Source of the DNA: Amylostereum areolatum
Taxonomy: Eukaryota; Basidiomycota; Agaricomycetes; Russulales; Stereaceae
DNA: 64,000 nucleotides
Reading direction: 5' to 3'
Assembly: GCA_012932865.1 (NCBI GenBank)
Contig: SAXG01000001.1
Coordinates: forward strand, 1,229,693-1,293,692
This document shows, piece after piece, positions 1 through 11,322 of this stretch; within the stretch, counting starts at the first letter, position 1, and every line of letters begins with the position of its first letter. The position numbers were made by a program, and so were the translations under genes. The notes under the pieces were generated by a model. That model was not told where the DNA came from. It ran no database searches and was given only the letters and a program-made list of their open reading frames with translations.

Positions 1-1779
1 AAAGCCTTGTAATCCTGCCACCGCATGTGGGCGCGCACGGCCTCGAAGAACGCCTCGACGGCGGACCAGTCGATGTCCTCAGCCTCGAACGAGAGGGGTG
101 CCCGCAGGATAGGCCACGGCACGTCCTCGAAGGAAAGAGGATCCGATGTGCTGAATCGGCGCGTATCGAATACTTCGCTGAGAGTGCGGTAGCGTTCCAG
201 TGCGCGTTCCGTCGTCCAGGGCCCACGCGCCCACCGCTCGCGCTGCTGCCGCGCCCGCCGTTCCTTCTCCCGCCGCGCCTCCTCCTCGCGTAACCGGTGC
301 TCAGCATCCTCTCGCGCCCGACGTTCGCGCTCTGCCGCCTCGGCTTTCACGCGTTCTGCCTCTTCCGCCTGCCGTCGCCTCCGCTCAGCATCCGCGTGGA
401 GCCGAGCCTCCTCTTCCCTCTCCCTGCGTTCCCGTTCACGCGCGGCGGCATCCCACAGGGGTTTGTCCTTCTCTAGTTCGGCCAGTTTACGACGCGATTC
501 TTCCAGTGCAATTTCGTGGGCTCGACCTTCATCAAATTCAGGATCGTCGTCCTCTGCGAGAAGAACGAGGTTATAAGGTTATACATACCACGAGAGATTT
601 AGACGTACCTGGCAAATCAGGGATCTCCTCCCAAATTTCCTCCATGAAGGCCCGGTCGCGCTGCTCGCGTCGGAGCTCCTCTCGTCGCTTCGCCTCTTTG
701 TCCCGTCGTTCCCTGCGCTCTTTTATCTTGGTAGCGGCCTCAGTACTTGATGGATTCTGGCGACTTCGTGCGCACGCGTTTTGAGGGCTTGTAAGCTTCG
801 CCTGGATGAAAACTCAGAAGGAGAACCTTCGCGGGGAACTGCGACCAAGTCAGACAATGCATGCGGAGGAATTACTGAAGGACGACGTACCTTTTCGTTT
901 TGCGCTAGAAGGGGTTGGTATGGACTGAGCACCCATCTTCGGCGTTGAAGGGACGGAGGATGGCTCCCAGGGCATTCCGGCGTTCATTTGAGCGGCCTTT
1001 TCTTCTGCGCGAGCGAGCCTGCTCTTACGAGGATCATCACCGTTGCGACGCGTGCGCCGCGTGGGGACGTGCGTTTTGGGGACGAGACGCGTGCGATGCG
1101 CCGTGTCCACCGAGTCGATGACCATCTCCTGCACTTCATCATCGTCATCAGTGTCACTCGAAATGACGATTACTTCGCGACGGCGTTTGGCGGAGGGTGC
1201 GTCGTGGTCGTCGTCGGGTGACGACGAGGATATGCGACGTTTAGAGCGGGTGTCGCCTGCTTGAGATGTTGGTTTCGCGAGGGGAGGATCAGGTTTGGGG
1301 GTGATAGTGGCTGCATATGGATAAACGGAACATTCGTAGGCGGGGTCGAGCTTGTATATGTCCCACTGGTCTTGGGAGCAGAGAACTGCTTCCCTGAATC
1401 AATATTTATCGTTACAATAGAGTTATACCACACAGCAAAGGGAGACATACCCTGCGATGTTGACGACTCTGGGCCACGAGCCTTCGTCGATGACGCCGGC
1501 AGCCCACTTGGCTCTGGGTACGAATCGCCAATGGGACCTGCCGTTTGGAAAGACCTCGATGACGACGCGTTTTTGAGTGTACAGTTGATCCTTAATAGAG
1601 AGGCTCTCGATGTCGAAAGAGGTGCTGGGGGAGGCGGCGTGGGGGTCGAAGGACGCGAAAGAGAGGGTGGACCCAGGGACGCGGAGAAGACGCGAGGGCT
1701 GGGAAGGGTCGAGCTGTCCAGGGGTGCATCCAGTGATTGTCCTCGAATAGACACGTTGTGTGCCGTCTGTTGCGGCCAT
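1..1779 (-). CDS. NFKBIL1-like nuclear protein, C-terminus beyond the window
   Basis: The start is the ATG at 1779; the reading runs off the left edge, so the gene is partial. Seen in order: an N-terminal conserved block; an intron at about 1397-1456; a basic and acidic linker containing the run EVIVISSDTDDDDE, a good SUMO-interacting motif; a long Glu/Arg-rich coiled coil (about 300-530); then a C-terminal block with SFEDVPWPIL and a Trp/Arg-rich start of a helix at the edge. The charged helix followed by an F-x-D-x-PWP block is the arrangement of NFKBIL1 (IkappaBL) and its fungal relatives, whose next segment is a degenerate J-domain-like RFHPDK motif, here outside the window. The role is inferred as nuclear and RNA-processing related by family only. 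The frame changes by +1 near 747-748, within an otherwise open exon. Introns also fit near 804-892 and 550-602. Confidence 0.6.
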
Positions 1780-2081
1780 GACAAGTATATATATCCGCAG
1801 GCTGAAATTGAAAGCTAGGTGAAGGTGAGGAGAAAGTTGACGCGTTGACGAGTTGGAAGTTGTGGTTCAATGTTAGTTCAATGTGGTTACGAGCGGGTGG
1901 CAGTCGGCCCGCATTATTCACATCACGTGCATTTGATCGCCCAATGATTCGACGCGTCTCGACACTCAGCTCCACTGCTCACCCTGACTCTCGCCTTGAC
2001 CTGACTCGACCCATGGGCATACATTAACCTCCTCTGAGCTGTGTATAACCTTTGTAACATATAATTTCCATCACGTCCAAC
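1780..2081. other. Divergent intergenic region
   Basis: This 300-bp spacer separates the start codons of the NFKBIL1-like gene (minus) and the GTPase gene (plus), so it should hold both promoters. A TATATATA run lies at about 1786-1794, close to the minus-strand start. I see no other convincing element. Confidence 0.4.
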
Positions 2082-4855
2082 ATGACAACACTCCAAACAT
2101 TTCAAACCGAGATCGACGCGAATACGACGCAAGGCTCAGGCCGAGAAGGCTCGCGATCCCTTGCCCGCGCATGCTCCAGTGGTCTCCTCCAAGACGCCCA
2201 AGGCGAATACATATAAAGATATCAAGCTTGAACCTCCTCCCTCCCCTGATACTCCAGCATTCACCTTAAAGACAAAGGTGGACACCAAGGCTCCATCGAG
2301 CACCAACAATCCAAACAAGGCAGATTCACCCAAGGTTGCCGATCCTCTTCAATCCGAACCTGCTCAGAACACAGACGCGGGTACCGATGTTGAGCAAGAA
2401 ATACAGGTGCTGACATAATCGCTCTTTTATCTTCTCATTCGTGAATTGACTTCGATACAGTCACTCCTCCTTTCAGATACAGACGAGCATGCTGCCAGGG
2501 CGAGAGACCTTCTCACAATGCTCCTTACACGACGGCGTGGCGAATTTTTGTTACGAGTAGGTGCTCAACCCCCCCGGGACAAGCTCTTCGCCAACGAAGC
2601 ATTGGACGACGCAGACGGGTGGTTAGGTCCTGACCGTACTGAGGGAGAAGTTCAGGCTTTGAAGGAATCATTACGGCGGGCGGTGGAGGAAGTAGGCGGG
2701 AAGGTACGAATCCTCATCTCGTCAAAGGCTTCTCCTGTCGACATCCTCGACATCGCACAGACATGTATCCTGTTCCAGGCGGGCGGGCAGCATCCGCGGG
2801 CGTGCATCCTTCTACGATTCCCTCCGGCGGATGTATCGTCGACCGCTGAGGTGCGCTGTGCTATCGTTGGAAACGTAGACAGCGGCAAGTCCACAACTCT
2901 TGGAGTACTAACGCGAGGTACACACCTCTCCTTGTTCTTCCAGGCCTGCTTATGCATGACATTCTCAGGCGGTCTGGACGATGGGCGCGGCTTGGCTCGA
3001 GTAGTATTGTTTCGTCACAAACACGAGATCGAGACTGGACGGACGTCCAGTGTCGGCATGGAGGTGCGAAATCATCGCTATGAACTAAGGAGATGTATTC
3101 ACTCACCTGAACGTTCAGATCCTTGGATTTGACACAGGGGGTGTTCCTGTACTGCCCGAACATAGTGGCTCCATGGACATGGACGTGCTTCGTCGCGAGA
3201 AGTTAGGCTGGGAGGAGATCTCATTACGTTCTGCCAAGATCATCACTTTTATTGGTAGGGAATCCGCCGAACGTTCCTACAGTGGGGCTCATTCGACATT
3301 TGGCTGTCAGATCTGGCGGGTCATGAACGTTACCTGAAGACTACGCTGTACGGCCTGACCTCTGGCGCGCCATCCTGCGTTATACTCATGGTCGGTGCGA
3401 ACGCGGGTGTCATTGGGATGTCGAAGGAACATTTAGCGATTTCCCTGGCATTGAATGTGCCAGTCGTTGTCTGCATCACTAAGGTCCCAACATCCCAATT
3501 CTTTCCTTCCCAACAAGACTAATTCCATACAGATCGACATGACCCCTCCAAATAAGTTGAACGAAACATTAAAGCAGGTAGAGAAGATATTGAAGAGCCC
3601 TGGGTGCAGGTAAGTTACGTTTCGTGGACCGTCTCGATCGTGCGTCGTGACCGATACGCGTGCAGGAAGACGCCTGTATTTGTGAATTCGACCGAGGTGG
3701 CCATCAGAGTATCCCAGGTTTATGCCAAGGAACGGTTCGTAGGCCATTCGACGCATTTCTTCGTCGACCTCATAATTGCATCAGGATAGCTCCCATATTC
3801 CAGATATCGAACGTGACTGGTTCTGGACTTGACCATGTGCGTAGTTCACGAATCCTTCTTCGTTTTTCGATCCTCCTCATAGCGCGAGTCTAGATTCGCA
3901 CATTCCTTAACCTTTTGCCCTCCAGCGAGGATGATGCGGAGAAGTTCGATGCATCTCAGCCTCTGGAGGTGCGCTATTCTCCTCTCCTTCATTGAGGAGC
4001 CCGTTTATGACGCGGCCCTAGTTTTCAATAACCGAAGTTTGGTCTGTTCCATACGTGGGCACAGTGGTGAACGGCATTCTCAACAGCGGCACGGTCAAGA
4101 CCGGCGACTCAATTCTATTCGGTCCCGACGCCAACGGGCAATACATGCCTACTGTTGTGAAGAGCATGCAAAGAAAGCGGTGAATATCGCCTGAACGTTA
4201 GCCTTTGCCTTTATTGCGACCCTTCTAACTTGGAAATTATTGGATAGGGCAGACGTTGTCAGCGCTGAGGCCGGCCAGACGGTTGCCCTGGCTTTGAAAC
4301 GAACACGGCGAGCTGCTGTGCGGAAAGGGATGATCATCGTCCACAAGACCGATGCGCCTCCACGGCGTGAGTCACTGAACCGATAACAGAAGCCGTTCCT
4401 GATCCGAAACTCCTCAGCGATTCGAAGGTTCGAAGGACAAGTGCTGATTCTGTATCATAATACCACCATGCAGCCAAATTATCAAGTTAGTCCCTGCACT
4501 TAGCTCCCTTCCTTATCTCTGTTTGACCGCTCGAATTCTAGGCAATGCTCCATTGTGGCGTATGCCAGTCCCTGTCGGTCCTTGCGACTGGTCTGACCTT
4601 GTTTGCCTTGTTTGTTAGGCTGTGCGGCAGACAGTTCGAATAATGTCAATCAACCACCCTCAAGGCCTCCTCCGCACCGGTGACCGGGCGACGGTCGAAT
4701 TCGAGTTTATATCGCATCCAGAGTTTGTGAAGAAGGGCATGAAGTTGCTTTTCCGCGAGGGCAAGACCAAGGTGCGTGCTCGGTGTGTCCGCGATATGCA
4801 GCTTGGGGTTGACAACCTACACAAGGGGTTGGGTGTAATCACTCACCTGCTTTAA
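2082..4855 (+). CDS. GTPBP1/GTPBP2-family translational GTPase
   Basis: A multi-exon GTPase of the Hbs1/eRF3-related GTPBP1/2 family, cytosolic proteins tied to ribosome rescue and mRNA surveillance in animals. Visible motifs: G1 GNVDSGKST (about 2872-2898), the family-specific GRTSSVGME block (about 3036-3062), G3 [10 protein letters not shown] (about 3315) and a G4 of the variant form TKID across the intron at about 3482-3534. Domain II follows, with [16 protein letters not shown] and GDSILFGPD (about 4045-4130), and then domain III, ending [16 protein letters not shown] at the stop at 4855. At least ten short introns fit, for example 2408-2460 and 3257-3312. The N-terminus is a basic, low-complexity leader. 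The ATG at 2082 is separated from the rest of exon 1 by a frame change at TTT 2100-2102. Neither neighbour suggests a pathway. Confidence 0.85.
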
Positions 4856-5101
4856 ATGGGCAAGGTTAGTTTGTAACGGATCATATTTCTAACCCCCCAG
4901 TCGGCGACGTGTGTGGGTGTGTATCATATAGTGGCAGGTGTGCGCTGATGTGCTCTGTGAGGCTGCCTGCGGGGACTTCAGTTGCGGTAGTAAATTATAC
5001 CTACGTATCCGAATTCACTTGTTGTATACTATATATTTTCATCGAGGTGAATGTTCCAGTTTTGTCGGCAACAAAGATTCCATCGACGTCGAAGGGAACG
5101 C
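4856..5101. other. Spacer left of the transposon
   Basis: This is the 3' flank of the GTPase gene up to the left target duplication of the hAT-like element. I see no gene in it. Confidence 0.4.
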
Positions 5102-5109
5102 CAGGGAGT
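5102..5109 (+). repeat. Left target-site duplication of the hAT-like element
   Basis: The octamer CAGGGAGT occurs here and again at 6794-6801, directly outside the two inverted termini. An 8-bp duplication is the hallmark of hAT-superfamily insertion. The last T could instead be counted as the first base of the terminal repeat, leaving 7 bp. Confidence 0.75.
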
Positions 5110-6793
5110 GGGGATGGGCAACGACCAATTGAATAGCGTGACGTTCCCACGGTACCTTACTTCATTAGCACCTTGTCGCACCCAGCTCCCCCATGCAATC
5201 CTCAACATGAGCTTCCACAGAGGCCGAAAAAATCTTTAAAAATAGTGATAATTTTATTTCGACACCTTTAAATCATTTGTACAGATGAAATTTTTTCCAT
5301 CCCTTTATCCTGGGAGATATGGTCAAAATACTACCAAAATGGACCCCATATGAACAGTATGCGATGAAGCCCTTATTCATGTGTGGGATTGGTGTAAATA
5401 GACGGTATCTATAAGTGTGCCAGGCCGCCAAAGAATCGGAAGAGGGGACGAGTTGTTGCTGCTGTCGGAAGGGGTTGATCTCGGGTGGATTTGAGTCGCG
5501 CGTCGACGAGCGCAGGCATCAGCGAAAAAGCTTTCCTCTGTTTTTTCCGCGCGTCATTTACGAGGCCTATCCGGTTATCTAATCTTTTGTAAGGGTTTTG
5601 ACCGAAAAATCCCAGCCCCCCGTGTTCTTCCATTCACCTCACCCAGGCTTGCTCCGGAACTGAACCAGGTGTGTTCCTCTAAATCTTTCCCTATAACTCC
5701 GAGAGGCTTGCGAGAGATTTAGCAGGGATTACAAGTTCACGAGCAGGAGACGACACCGGCGCTTAGATCATTCTGACCGCGGACCGACGAACTCCGCGCC
5801 TTCAAGAGCTTAAAACCAGTTAAGCTTTCTCTTTCCGACCTCTACCGTCAAAGTGCGATCCCGCGTAGCTGCGCCGTAGGACCCCCGGACTACTCCTGCA
5901 GTGTGCAGCTTAAAAGTCACCCTCGTCCTCAGCCACATCTCCCATGGCCAGGATGCGACTTAGAGAAGTCGGAAGTGTGTAAGAGGTGCGTGTTCTTTTC
6001 TTTCAAGTTCAACTTAGAGCTGACAACATTGCAGGAGTCCTTACTGTCCTGAAACATTGCAAGCATGCGGTACGTCCCTTTTACTTCTCGACACCCCTAC
6101 GCTGTACCTTACACTCTCCCTCACTCTCCATCTACAGTAGGAGTCGAGATTCGGCGGACTGTACTGTACTAGTAGTAGCTGTAATCTGTAAATTAAACCA
6201 GTTATCATATCTGAAAATTTGAATTTCAACGGCAAAAACAATCCATTGATTACAGTATTGTAAGCGAAATGATAATAGAAGCATTTCCATAAGCGGAAGG
6301 CTGGTGAATTAACCAAAGAATTGCTATTTTTAGTTTTAGCTCACAACTTCGGGGCCCCTGTCTGTGATTGTCAAAGCTTGTGGAGACCTTGTAAAACTGA
6401 AACTTGGTCCTCTAATCCTAGGTGAAAAGTTCACCGTACGGTGCGTATTGTGGCCTTTAGAAATATTTACAAACTTATCCGTGCGAAACGTTTTTTCGCT
6501 GATGGGCCTGGAGACACGTCAAAATATTTGACGCGTCTGATTTACCCGAAGTCGCGCTGAGCTTCCGTATTGCCGAGGCTGCTGTGGCTTCCACATTCCA
6601 CTAATAGGTATGGAACTCACAATGCAGGGCAATAATACTATTTTAAAGACTCTCCATGTCTTCAAATGCGAATTATCACTATACATGATGAAGGGGGTGC
6701 CGAGCAAGGCGCAAAACAAGGTGTCAGTGAAATTTGGCGTATGGGAAAGTGACGTAAGCGTCACGGTGCGCAATTGACCGTTGCCCATCCCCA
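5110..6793. mobile_element. Non-autonomous hAT-like DNA transposon, about 1.7 kb
   Basis: The left end reads GGGGATGGGCAACG and the right end, on the other strand, reads the same after one T. Beyond these 14 matching bases the similarity continues imperfectly: CAATTG, GTGACG and a CACCTTG block recur in the same order and orientation on both ends over about 70 nt. An 8-bp direct repeat flanks it. The interior is AT-rich compared with the neighbouring genes and contains no open frame resembling a transposase (the longest are about 90-105 codons without recognisable motifs). So it is a deletion derivative or large MITE-like element that would need a transposase from elsewhere. The near-perfect target duplication suggests a fairly recent insertion. 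Confidence 0.75.
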
Positions 6794-6801
6794 CAGGGAG
6801 T
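6794..6801 (+). repeat. Right target-site duplication of the hAT-like element
   Basis: A second copy of CAGGGAGT, immediately after the right terminus, identical to 5102-5109. Confidence 0.75.
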
Positions 6802-6901
6802 CGAACGGTCGACGCTGCCATGCGACCACGTGCTTGCAAGTACTGGCAACTTGTGCAAGCCGACGTAAATTGAAACTGTCTAAGTCAACTTCAACGTGAC
6901 G

Positions 6902-7612
6902 ATGCCCCGCCATACATCGTTTCTCCCTTTCGTGCGCGGCTCCCTGCGCTCTTACTCCACCCCCGCGGGTTCAACGTTCAAGGCCACTCATCGCTCGTTA
7001 TGCACCAGGGGCGGCCCTTCCAGTGGATCTGGCCCGCGTCCAGTCCGGTCTGAACGTCCGGCTACGTGATTACGAAAAGCAAAAAGCGCTCAAACGATTC
7101 AGCTACGACCTAAAGGTCGACACAGACGGAGTCGTTCAACCGTCTCCCGGGCCTAACTTTACTGGTGAGCTTGGACACGGTCGGTGGCGGGGGGTGTTTC
7201 TCAAAGGTGGTCATGTAACACAGGGCCAAACGGCTGCTCCTTACGAGAGCCGTCATCTCCCACCTTTCAAGAAGTTGTGCGCAACTTTCATGGCTCCAAC
7301 ATCACCATCTTCGTGCTCAAGCAAGGTGCGTCATATCCTGGCTTCTCTGGATGCAAAACCATTAACTACCGCGACGTAGGCACGCCTCTACCCGAGACAC
7401 TCACGCTTCTGCACGAGCATTCGGATCTTTTCTCCCTACAATGCACGAAGCCCATGAAGCTCAATGGTGCACATTTCTCCAGTTGCTCCTATTTTGATGG
7501 GCTCATTCCCAAAATTGCAGACTTGAACAAGGAGCTCACAGAATTCTTCCGCGCCCACGCGCGGGTGCTCGACAAGGAACAGTTCGACGAAGAGTACCCA
7601 TTTTCTGTATGA
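6902..7612 (+). CDS. Tse2-like ADP-ribosyltransferase-toxin-domain protein, putative mitochondrial leader
   Basis: A small spliced gene of about five exons. Four introns fit: about 6970-7023 (phase 1), 7165-7225, 7324-7378 and 7470-7520. The last exon ends at TGA 7610-7612. The first exon is Arg/Ser-rich with SLRSYS, typical of a cleaved mitochondrial presequence. The mature part shows LNVRLRDYE, DGVVQPSPG, an exon starting around PNGCS, and LLHEHSDLFSLQ-KPMKLN. That order resembles the Tse2-type ADP-ribosyltransferase toxin family, named for the Pseudomonas type VI effector and also found as stand-alone genes in basidiomycetes. The match is by motif memory, not by search. Whether it is active, toxic or paired with an immunity factor cannot be seen. 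No obvious immunity gene is adjacent. A transposon ends only about 110 bp upstream of its start. Confidence 0.6.
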
Positions 7613-8366
7613 CCTAGACGCACGCTTTATTCGCACACACTACTCCACAATCCAGCTCATCCACACCTGAGGCCCGATCTCCATATTGTCGGGAATGGCT
7701 GCCGCTGTGGGCACGACACACCTAAATTAGACAACACCTCCAAGTATCACTACTCGTTCGTCAGTGGCTTGTTAGATCAAACTGGTTACCAGTCTATCCA
7801 AGTATAGTATCTCATCGACATTCTTCCTAGATGTAGGCTTCCTTTCGTACATCATCATGTCTCCTCACCGATGATATAGATAGCTGCCGCTCTCCGAGGA
7901 AAGCTTATTTCTCGCTCGACGTTGTGACCTGGGGAGTCCGGGACGGCTGACTAGTGGTCGATGGATATCAATATGTGAGCTTTATCTCTTCATGCATTCT
8001 TCATCCTGTGGAGATGAGACTTACTTGTTAGCCGTGATCGACCCATGATCCTTTACCTAACACACACCACCCTCTGAGACTATACCTCTTTCCTCGTCTA
8101 CTTCACATAAATGGACGCTGATCTGATCCCAACCAGATAGGTATACAAGCATATGTGCGTATTTATGAAGGATATCTTGACCCTTCTTCATTACTTCGGG
8201 GCTTCATTTAATTCCCTTCTTCAACCCTGATAACTTACAGCCTGTGTTTCAGGGATTCATCGAATGGGGAGGTGCCCCGGCGGGTCAATGGTTATGGATA
8301 CAAGCTCTATACGTACATGATTCACGACACGGTGCAATGTATTATGACAAAACAGGCCCAAGATAT
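7613..8366. other. Convergent intergenic region
   Basis: About 750 bp between the stops of the Tse2-like gene and muskelin. There are only short open frames and no repeat that I can recognise; it should hold both 3' ends. Confidence 0.4.
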
Positions 8367-11322
8367 CTAATCGTGGTTGCTCTCCTCGTACCAGTCGATC
8401 ATGTCCACTAAATTCGACCCCGGCTCCTTTGCGTCGGCCGGGAAGTACGCAGTCAATGCCTCGAACACGCGCGTGCGTTGCTGTAGAACCTCCGGCGATA
8501 TCGTCGTATACGTCCGCTTTTCCCCCTCCACGGCGGTCTCGTCAGGCTCGATAACCATGGACTCCCCCGACCCCCCCGTCGCTTGCATCGTGAGCAGGTG
8601 GGATAGAAGCTCTTGGAAGGTGTCTGTCTCGGCTGATCCGTGGTCGACAACGTCTGCCACATCCCTCTGAAGAAATTTAAGGGCGTGGACAGCAGGCACT
8701 TGATTGCACATTTCGCGGAATCTATGAGGCTCATGATCCAAGTGTTGACGAGGAGGAAAGACGGGTCACCTACTGCTGGCAACGTATTTGGAACTTGGCT
8801 CGTCGGACAATTTCGTCAGATCCCAGGCTGATGGGTAGCGTATCAAACCTGAGACTTGGGTGAGAAGAGGTGATCATGCTTACCGTTTAAGTGTCATACT
8901 CCACATATCGTCCAACCGTTGCTCTACTAGCGCTTCATCGCCGTCGACTTTTTCGCTCAGATCGCCATTCTCCAATAACCGCCCGGCATTTCCCCCATGC
9001 ATGTAGATCGTTCGCGAGCGCATGTCGTATACAACTTGGTGAGCGTAACGTGTGCGCGGTTGTTCGATGGCTTCCGCCGCATCTTCGGCGGGCTCTTTAG
9101 AAAATATCTGGGTCCATGTTCCAGGCTGTTCGCCATAGCGATATAGCCAGTTTGTCCCGTCCAAGTGCGGGAGAGAGTTGGTACGGGAGCGGGTAAGGCC
9201 ACATAAACTATGGATGGATGAGAGTATATAAACGTTACGTTGGCTAGACACTGACACATAAATTTCCTGGAGCGAAGGATCCATAACCGCCCGTTGGGTG
9301 AACGTCTTGTCAGGTCCGCCCGCGGTTGTGAAGTCGGAGAAGATCTCCGTTGCCGTGTTGGAGTCAATGTCGTAGACATACATGTCTGAGAGATACTTCT
9401 CTCCCTCCTCCATGCCGGCAAATATGTATAAACACCGCTCATTGGGCTCGAATACCATGCAGTGCCCTAGATGAACGGTTAGGTCAGTCGTCATTGTTCA
9501 TGAGACGACGTCGTACCAAATCGTTTGGTGAGTTGTGATTGAATAGCACCAGACGTGCCTCTCGGACTGACGAAAAAATCAGCGAGTGCAGCATAGAGAG
9601 AGTGAGGTGCCCACGAACTACAACAAAGTCCATTTGTTAGAAGAGACTTCATAGCTATACAAGCCCGAGTACTTGATTGTATAAGATCCATCATTGACAC
9701 GCCCACCACCGACGTAAAGAATCTGGGCAGCAGAGTCCATAGCCATCTGATGGTCAAAGACTAAAGGCGGACCACCAGCAGACTGGAGATAACAGGTCAC
9801 TCGGTGTATAGAGCTTCACAGTAAAAAGGAAACTGACAGAGGTATCGCTGGACAGCAACTCCCATGACCCAGCTATCGGACCCTGTGTGTGGTATCGGAA
9901 GAAATCCGCCGGATATTCAACAGATGTTTCCGTTTGCCTATCGCCCGATGCCTGTTGTGTACAAGAAGCGTCCGCGATATCGTCGGGGTCACCATCTGAG
10001 AGCCGCCCAAGTAGGTAGATGCAACCCGTCTTGCCGTCGAATATCATTTTGTGACAGGACCTTGGGCTCGGCCCGTTTTCGCCTTCGGAGGAGTGACGAC
10101 TGAGAAGCTTCCACCGGCCCTCTGCGATGGAGTATGCCCAAAAATCGTCGAGACTTCGCCGCCCATCCCAACCTCCGAATAGATATATCACTCTGCCTTC
10201 ATCGTCGATGCACATCGCGTGGCCACCACGTCGACTGGGCATATCTCCATCGGCGTCAGCTGCATGTATGCGCTTCCATACTGAATGAGGTTGTGAAGAA
10301 GCAAGGAAATCGTCAAACAAGCTGGAGCCTGCTGCGAGTTCGACGACTTTCTCTGTCTCGGACCAGTCGCCGTCCGATACCAAGCTCCCATGGAGGCGTG
10401 TTATGAGCGGATGCTCGACCTGGAGATTAGTAGAAGTCAAGATAGCCTTGTAAGCCACCAGGAGGCGACGGGTACGGAGGTGCTTCAGGATATGCCGCAG
10501 GGCCGCCGTCTCGCGGTGCTGTACACATCAGATACCTGTGAGAAGGGCCTTGTGCCACGAAAATAACAAAGATCTACCTCTTCGTATTTGACGGAGATCT
10601 CTTTCACGAAGCCTTCGTCCGCTATCCCGGAGAGCGTAACGTGCCATATCGAGATGTGGTAGCTGGTGCTGTGGGCCCTATTCAACGACTCGAGATCAAA
10701 ATCTTCCACGCCTGCCATAAAAGGGTGCATATGTGCGTACGTGAGAGGAACAATCTTAAGAAACCGACTTGGATAGTAGAAGCCCGTGCTGTTGATGTGT
10801 CGCAGAGGGAAGGATTCTGCCGAGCTGTCATCTTTCAACGATGCCTGGAGTATCTCGATCATCGCGGTTTCAGTTTGACCGATGTATATCTTAAAGTCTT
10901 TCATGTTGCAAGGATGAGCTTTACGCACTTGTTGTCAGCATAGCAAGTGCCGGCCCGTCGGCATGCCCCTTACATTTGTGAAACTAGACAAGATGTAATG
11001 AGAGCGCGACGCATATATTTCGGCGAGCCACGTACTTTTCCGAAGGTGATACTCTCTGAAAGAGCGAGGTACACCCGGTCAGCCTCTCGAGCATTCGGCA
11101 GAACTCCGACGCTACTCAACCAATGATGCTGGGTGCATCGAGGCGTAGTAGGACCCATTGTTTGGTCTGACGATCTTCGTGGAGTCCACTCCAGCGGCTG
11201 TTTGGATTTTGAGGGTCATTGAGGAGGATATTTTCGGGGGAGAAGCCCCCACTGTACTCCGAGCACCCTGCGATAGTGTACATCAAGCGGGTAGTAGGAG
11301 GTATAATGTCGGTTGATGCCAT
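8367..11322 (-). CDS. Muskelin (discoidin-like, LisH/CTLH, kelch repeats)
   Basis: The start is the ATG at 11322 and the stop is at 8367. The N-terminus carries the muskelin discoidin-like domain, seen in YTIAGCSEYSGGFSPENIL and SRWSGLHED, with further beta strands such as FKIYIGQTE and RFLKIVPLTY. A LisH-like segment (LRHILKHLRTRRLLVAYKAI, about 10430-10490) and a CTLH-like segment (EHPLITRLHGSL) follow. Next comes a series of kelch blades over about 8880-10260, with GGHAMCIDD and YLFGGWDGRRSLDDFW as the clearest. The C-terminus is helical, ending WYEESNHD. In animals muskelin is a subunit of the GID/CTLH ubiquitin ligase and bridges cytoplasmic complexes; the fungal role is inferred from this. 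Eight or so short introns are needed. Confidence 0.85.

Noticed and set aside
6794..6815. tRNA-like B-box (GTTCGACTCCC on the minus strand) next to the transposon end
   Set aside because: No matching A-box, D-arm, anticodon arm or acceptor stem can be built on either side, even after joining the flanks without the element.
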